The position numbers were made by a program, and so were the translations under genes. The notes under the pieces were generated by a model. It made no database searches and had not been told where the DNA came from. It was given only the letters and a program-made list of their open reading frames with translations. From Anaeramoeba flamelloides (Eukaryota > Metamonada > Anaeramoebidae), in the NCBI GenBank assembly GCA_027625915.1, contig JANTQA010000008.1, positions 2,187,001 to 2,251,000 of the forward strand: a DNA stretch of 64,000 nucleotides. Reading direction: 5' to 3'. Positions within the stretch are counted from its first letter, which is position 1. Each line of letters starts with the position of its first letter. Shown here one piece after another: positions 58,871 to 64,000 of the stretch.

Positions 58871-60099
58871 TTTGATTATTTTGAAATTGAGAACTCTTAT
58901 TCATCTTTTTTTTTTAAATTGGATTTTTTCCAATGATCACTCTGAATTTTTTTTTTTGTTATTTCAATTTTGTCAACCAAAAGAAGGTCTATTTCACAAT
59001 ACACCCCCCCCTAAATATAAACCAAACCAGATATTTAAAATCAAAATTTCCATATTAGTGAGTCATTGCCTTTTTGAAACCAATATAAAAAAATGACCAG
59101 ATGTAAGTAAATATATATAAATTTATAAACTTTTTATTGACATTTTTAGAAACAGAATGTTTTAGAAGTAAATAATTTACCCTTAAACTAATTCAACTCT
59201 TGAAAAATTGTCCATAGGGGGTTAACTTTTACAATGGAACAATAATTCAAATAAAAAACATAAACAAGACAACTTTTGAATTTTCCTTTTTTTGAAAAGT
59301 AAACTAAATCACACAAATTTGGACACGATTTTGAACGTTAAAAGAATAAAAACATTACATTTTAAATACAATTTGGGGGAAAATTTTGATTTTACAAATT
59401 TTTTCATTTTTTGTCTTTTTTGGTATGTTTTCATTTCCCGATTACCAGCCTTAATCTATTTAGTTAGACTTTTTATTTATTTATTTTTTTCAATGGATGA
59501 TCGAAAGTCAGTATTGGGTTTGTTAAAGAGAATAATTACATATAATTGGTTGGCGCTATATTATCATTTGACCAATCTACAATTATAGTGAAATTTCAAC
59601 ATTTTTACCAACATTTTTTAGTTCTGCCCTTTTCATCTTTTTGGACACACCTATTTTTATTTTCCTGTTTTGTATTTTTTTATTTTATTTGGATAAAAAT
59701 GATTACTTATAAAAATACCAATATGTGATAACTTTAACGTGGTTATAAATCAAGTTTGGAAAAATATAAGATATTTTTTTTTTGCTTATTTTTGATTTTG
59801 GGTTTGTAAACATTTTTGGAATGGGTTTTATAATTATTAATATAGTTTTACATGGCGATGCCAATAATATTTATCATGGCTCTGAAAATCAATATTATAT
59901 ATAGAAAATAACCATTATAAGAACTAATTCAAAGATTCAAGAACCCTTTGATAATTTTTTTCCATACACAAAACGTTCTTTTTTTGTTAAAAAAATGAAT
60001 TTTCATGTGTTGTTAAAAAATCTTTGTGAACAATAACACCGTATTTATTTTTTCACACAATAATTTATAGACTAATTATTTTACAAAAAAACACTATCA

Positions 60100-60720
60100 A
60101 ACTTTGTTATAAATCACCCTTTACCAAATTTAGAGAAATAAGTTATCATTTTTGAAACAATATCATTTCTCCGTATTAAATTTTCAGTCAAAATATCCAC
60201 ATCCTTTTTTTGTTTGGAATTTTGTATCAAAAGAAAAAAGAAAAATTTGGAAATAAATTTATTTTTAGGTTATTCCAGTTTTAGTATTTTCTGGGGGTTT
60301 GTATGAACAAATAATATTGCAACAAAATCTTATTTTAAAAATACAATAAAAATATATCAAAATATTGAATTCTTGAGGATCCTGAAAAAATGGAACCTTT
60401 ATTTTATTCACAAATATTTATTAAATATCTTGAAATATAAAAGATTAGACAATACCCCCCCTCCACATAATAAAACTTTAAATAACAAACCTTTAAGTAT
60501 CAAAATAATCCACTTGATAATATCTATTATTTTTTAATTATTATAATTATTAATTTGAATTCATTTCATTTGTTTGAAAATCTTGTAAAAACAAGAAATA
60601 AAAATAAATTCTAGTGACGCCTTTGTTCCACGGGTTATTACCAACCCACAAAAAAAATATGAAACATGTTAAAAATTATAGGTATAAAATATACCAAATT
60701 AATAAGTATTTCTTTAGATT
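60100..60720 (+). repeat. Long dispersed repeat C, copy 2 (without palindrome)
   Basis: Follows 47430-48450 block by block but without the palindrome; the join point here is about 60275-60285. Similarity fades beyond about 60960. Confidence 0.55.
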
Positions 60721-61423
60721 TAAAGTTGAATTTTCTAATTATAAAAAATAAATTATTTCAGAGAAATATTAATTTAATGATTTTATTTTTTAAATGTTAT
60801 TAGAATGAAAATAATTACATTTCTTTCACCTTAAAAAAATAGTCTTATTTTTTTATTGGAAATAAACTATTTTTTTTATAATGAGTTATGTAAAAACGCA
60901 TTAATTATGTTTATAAGCTGTACACTTATTCTCTACAATTATGGATAATGGTATTTCCTTCTTTCTTATTCAACAACAAAATTTTTTTTTGAAAATAATT
61001 TAAAAATATATGTGATTTTGAACTTTTCAAAAAAAAGAAAAAAGGATCTTTCTTCAAATTGCAACATTTCATTTCTAAAATATCTTTAAAGATAAGTTTG
61101 TTTTATAGTACTCATATTTTTACCCCATTTTTCCATCTCAATGTGCTGTGAAATTTTATTAAGTTTGCTATTAAATTTACTTGAAGATTTTTTTTTTAAG
61201 TTTACTAGTTGCTTCATAAATATACAAAATATTGAAGATTATTGTTTTCCCTTACTGGTACATTCTACACTTGCTGAAAATTCAAAGATAGAACGTTGTA
61301 ATGCAAACTTGTGGTTAATTTCAAATTCGCCACCTTAAATGAAAAAAAGCAAATAAAATCAAACTTTTCTCAAAAATAAAACAGACAAGATCAAGAAATC
61401 ATTTTTTACTTTCCACTTCTTGA

Positions 61424-61656
61424 ATGTCTTCTTCATCAAAACCACAATCTCCCAAAACTGTCTCTAAAAAAAGGCTTATAACTGCGTTTGTTCTTGTAAG
61501 TCTGAATGAAAAAGGACCAAAACTTGAATACAAATATCTTCCAAAACCAAGAGCAACTCTCCCATTGCCTACAATTACATCATTCTGTTTTCCAGACTAC
61601 GATCCAGACAACCCAGAAATTCTTGAAAAAAATAATGAACAAGCCTTTGGGACAAA

Positions 61657-61687
<31 letters not shown>

Positions 61688-61922
61688 GAAAATTTTTTTA
61701 ATGGTGGTTTACTTTTTATTTTCAAAATGTATTTACTTTCAAATAAATACATGTTTTACGATTTTCTTTTTATTATTTTCTTTTTATTCCAATTTATCAT
61801 AACAAATATAGACAAAATTTTACCTTTGTTTTAACAAATATTTCAGTAACAAGAAGTTTTGGATTTTGTAGAAGAGTTAAAATTAATGGAGAATTAAAAA
61901 CTCTTTGTTTAATTACTGATTG
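61424..61922 (+). CDS. DENN-domain protein, first two exons only
   Basis: Exon 1 is 61424-61656 and exon 2 is 61812-61922, joined in phase 2 by a 155-bp GT-AG intron. The deduced start reads MSSSSKPQSPKTVSKKRLIT, then FVLVSLNEKGPKLEYKYLPK, ITSFCFPDYDP, and across the splice FGTKQNFTFVLTNISVTRSF, GFCRRVKINGELKTLCLITD. This is the uDENN pattern (hydrophobic strand, P-x-LEY-x-Y-P, FPD, Y/F-x-F-x-LT, R-x-(Y/F)GFCRR, CLI). DENN proteins are nucleotide-exchange factors for Rab GTPases at membranes. A GTAAGT donor follows exon 2 at 61923. I find no further exon up to the window edge, so the rest lies beyond a long intron, or the gene is a remnant. The subfamily cannot be told. Confidence 0.82.
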
Positions 61923-64000
61923 GTAAGTCAAAGTTATCCACTTTTTTTTTATTTATTTTTATTGTCCCAGCTCAAAAAAAGAACAAAACTTTTTTTTCGT
62001 TGTAAACACTATTTTTTATCTTCAAGATCATTTAATGACGCTTGACAAAAATACCATCCACTTAATTAAAAAAAAACACTTGTTTTTCTTAAAACCAAAC
62101 CTCAAATTTTTTGTGAATTTTTAATGATTGCTTACCAAAGTACAATTCACACAAAAAAAAACCATTTTCGACTATTTAGATCATTTACCAAGCGGACTAA
62201 TGCTTTTTTTTTTTTTTTTTTTTTTGAAAAGTGGCTAATCCACTTCACTATAAATTCTTTTAAGGGACTTACTTGTAAATAAACTTGTGTAATTCTCACA
62301 ATCCCCAACATTTATTTACCCAATTAAAAATTTTACAAAAACCAAAATAAAGAAAAGAAACACCTAAATATGTTCATAACGAATTACAAAGAATAAATAT
62401 AACACTTTAAACTCTTATAAGACAAATTGTCAAGATAAATAATGATTAAATTAGGAATTTTTTGACAAAAAATAGAGTAAACACTTTGTGAAAAAAACCG
62501 TGTTCTTATGGCGTTTTATTTGGGGAATTTTTCAGGAAAATAAAATGAAATTTTATTGGACAAGTTAATGAATAGAAAATGATTTTCAAATGTAATTACC
62601 ACAATAAAAACCTCACATTTATTTCATTGTATTTAAACTATTTCAAAATATTTCAAAACCATAGCTTACAATCATATTTAAGTGTTTTTTTCATCTTTTA
62701 ATAAATTATATTAATTGTAATAAAGCTATTTAATACTATCCCACAAAACGGAATTGATTTAAATCCAAGAAACAAACAATAATAGTCTAGAATACTAAAA
62801 ATAAATTGAAAGATCTGAAAATCAAATTATCTCATTGTTGTATTTAAAATATTGGAAATAGATTGCAAATCATATTTTATTTTAATCTGTTTAATAAAAA
62901 ATGAAATATATTTTTAAGAGTGCAGTTTTTGTTGTGACTGTTCAATATCATGCCACAATTTGAATTCTTTTTGATCTGAAAATAAAATAAAATGAAATTA
63001 AGATGAATTTGGAACAAAAATTCTATTGATTTAAATAAAAAACCATTTTAATATCATTCCAATACCACATTCAACCTTTCAAAATTAAAAATAAAAATTA
63101 AATAATGAAATATTCAGGTACAGCTATTTTTAAAAAGTGAGGACTTTTTTTTCTTTAGATTGCTATAATCAAAGCTTTTTTAAAGTTTTCTATTTTAAAA
63201 AAGTGTTTTTTTCTTTTCATATTTGGATAATATCAGAAAGTATTTTCAGCCAAAGCACCCGGATGACAAGTTTATGATTTATTCACATTCCAAATGGAAT
63301 TTAAAATGTTAACTATATTATTAATCAACAATCTTAATTTAAAAAAACCATTCAGGAAAAAAATTGACAAATGGATTTTAATTGTAAAATAGTAGTAAAA
63401 GTTCTCATTTCCAAATAATTTTTTTAACGTATTTTTTGTTAATTTTAAAACAAAAACCAAGTCCAAAAATTAGATTGATTATTAGAATTAAAATCAAATT
63501 GAAAACATCAAATTCAACTTTAATTTAAGCATTTTCAATTTTCCAAATTTGACTTTTAATTGGGAACATTAGTAAAATGTGAATCTTTTTTGGGATTTTT
63601 GTTACTAGAATTTTTTTATTCATGCGAAACTAGCTAAAAGATTTTAAAAATAGGTGTTATTTCAGTTTGATCGAAGCCAATTTCAGAAATCTTCATTGAT
63701 CAGTGGAAAATAAAAATAATAAGATTTGTAAAATTTTCCTTTTTAGTACAATTCTTACAATTAAAGCCGATTTGACAATTTTTATCAGGAATGATAAGAA
63801 GAAATGTAAAAAAATAAAAAACCACAAAGTCTTTAAAGATAAAAAAGAAAAGATCTTACAGTCAAATGATCGAAAAATGAAAAATTTTAATTCCAATTCA
63901 GCTGAATTAAATGGGTTATAAAAAGAAAGTGTAGAGAGGAAATTCATTTTAAAAATGAATTTTTTACTAAACTATCATAATTATTTGAATTATCTTTTTT
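61923..64000 (+). other. Probable intron or downstream region of the DENN gene
   Basis: No exon continuing the uDENN domain could be read. It shows a T-run at about 62204-62225, a relic of the TIR element arm at about 63550-63580, and a segment at 63420-63510 similar to 11000-11070. Two small opposite-strand frames at 63272-63466 and 63693-63947 are unsupported. Confidence 0.5.

Larger units (their letters stand above)
57907..61423. other. Gene-free stretch with MITE and repeats
   Basis: After H2B an AATAAA (about 58005-58010) may serve as poly(A) signal. Contents: MITE at 58173-58371, repeat B copy at 58480-58870, repeat C copy from about 60100. Small open frames at 59292-59588 and 59546-59728 are low-complexity, hydrophobic by T-richness, and unsupported. 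Confidence 0.6.

Noticed and set aside
59292-59728. Two overlapping hydrophobic frames that could be a small membrane protein
   Set aside because: Hydrophobicity follows from T-richness; no conserved motif or splice context.
1-64000. tRNA, rRNA, spliceosomal snRNA and CRISPR arrays
   Set aside because: Scanned by eye for T-loop GGTTCRA-type sequence, U1/U2/U6 motifs and regularly spaced repeats; nothing convincing was found.

Overview
The window is nuclear DNA of a protist. It is extremely A+T-rich, about four-fifths by eye. Most coding genes are separated by 2 to 7 kb of non-coding DNA. It uses the standard genetic code (TAA stops almost throughout, one TAG). It has GT-AG spliceosomal introns, usually 0.1-0.3 kb. 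Proteins are rich in Lys, Glu, Asn and coiled coil. A Sel1-repeat + ankyrin + tandem-BTB protein and the general style fit an Anaeramoeba-like or other amoeboid protist. That placement is inference, not proven by the sequence.

Ten genes plus one partial gene are supported. In order: SDE2-like splicing/genome-maintenance factor (-); ribosomal protein uS3/RPS3 (+, introns); Sel1-ANK-BTB protein (-, two exons split by a 3-kb intron); a 1159-aa TPR protein that may belong to the ChAPs/exomer family (-); a 795-aa coiled-coil protein (-); COMMD10 (+, one intron); ribosomal protein uS13/RPS18 (+, two introns); an 811-aa coiled-coil protein (-, one intron recovered here); a divergent histone H2A (-) / H2B (+) pair; and the first two exons of a DENN-domain protein (+) running toward the right edge. 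They are housekeeping genes with no operon-like logic. The only pair that clearly shares control is H2A/H2B.

The long gene-free stretches are not empty. They hold a dense set of short, non-coding, inverted-repeat elements: Tc1/mariner-like MITEs with TA target duplications, a TTAA-flanked element, a ~0.7-kb family whose ends start TATAAAC, and several large foldback (palindromic) elements 0.4-1.1 kb long. Diverged dispersed repeats also occur as direct and inverted pairs up to 50 kb apart. No transposase reading frame was found, so all look non-autonomous or dead. No tRNA, rRNA or CRISPR was seen.

Three things deserve most attention. First, a run of five pre-miRNA-sized hairpins lies just upstream of COMMD10 (38061-38499). 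Second, the H2A/H2B intergenic region is built as mirror-image promoters: about 160-bp near-identical inverted arms, one of which carries a MITE that the other lacks, so insertion site and target duplication can be read directly. Third, several elements can be checked against an internal empty copy of the same repeat.
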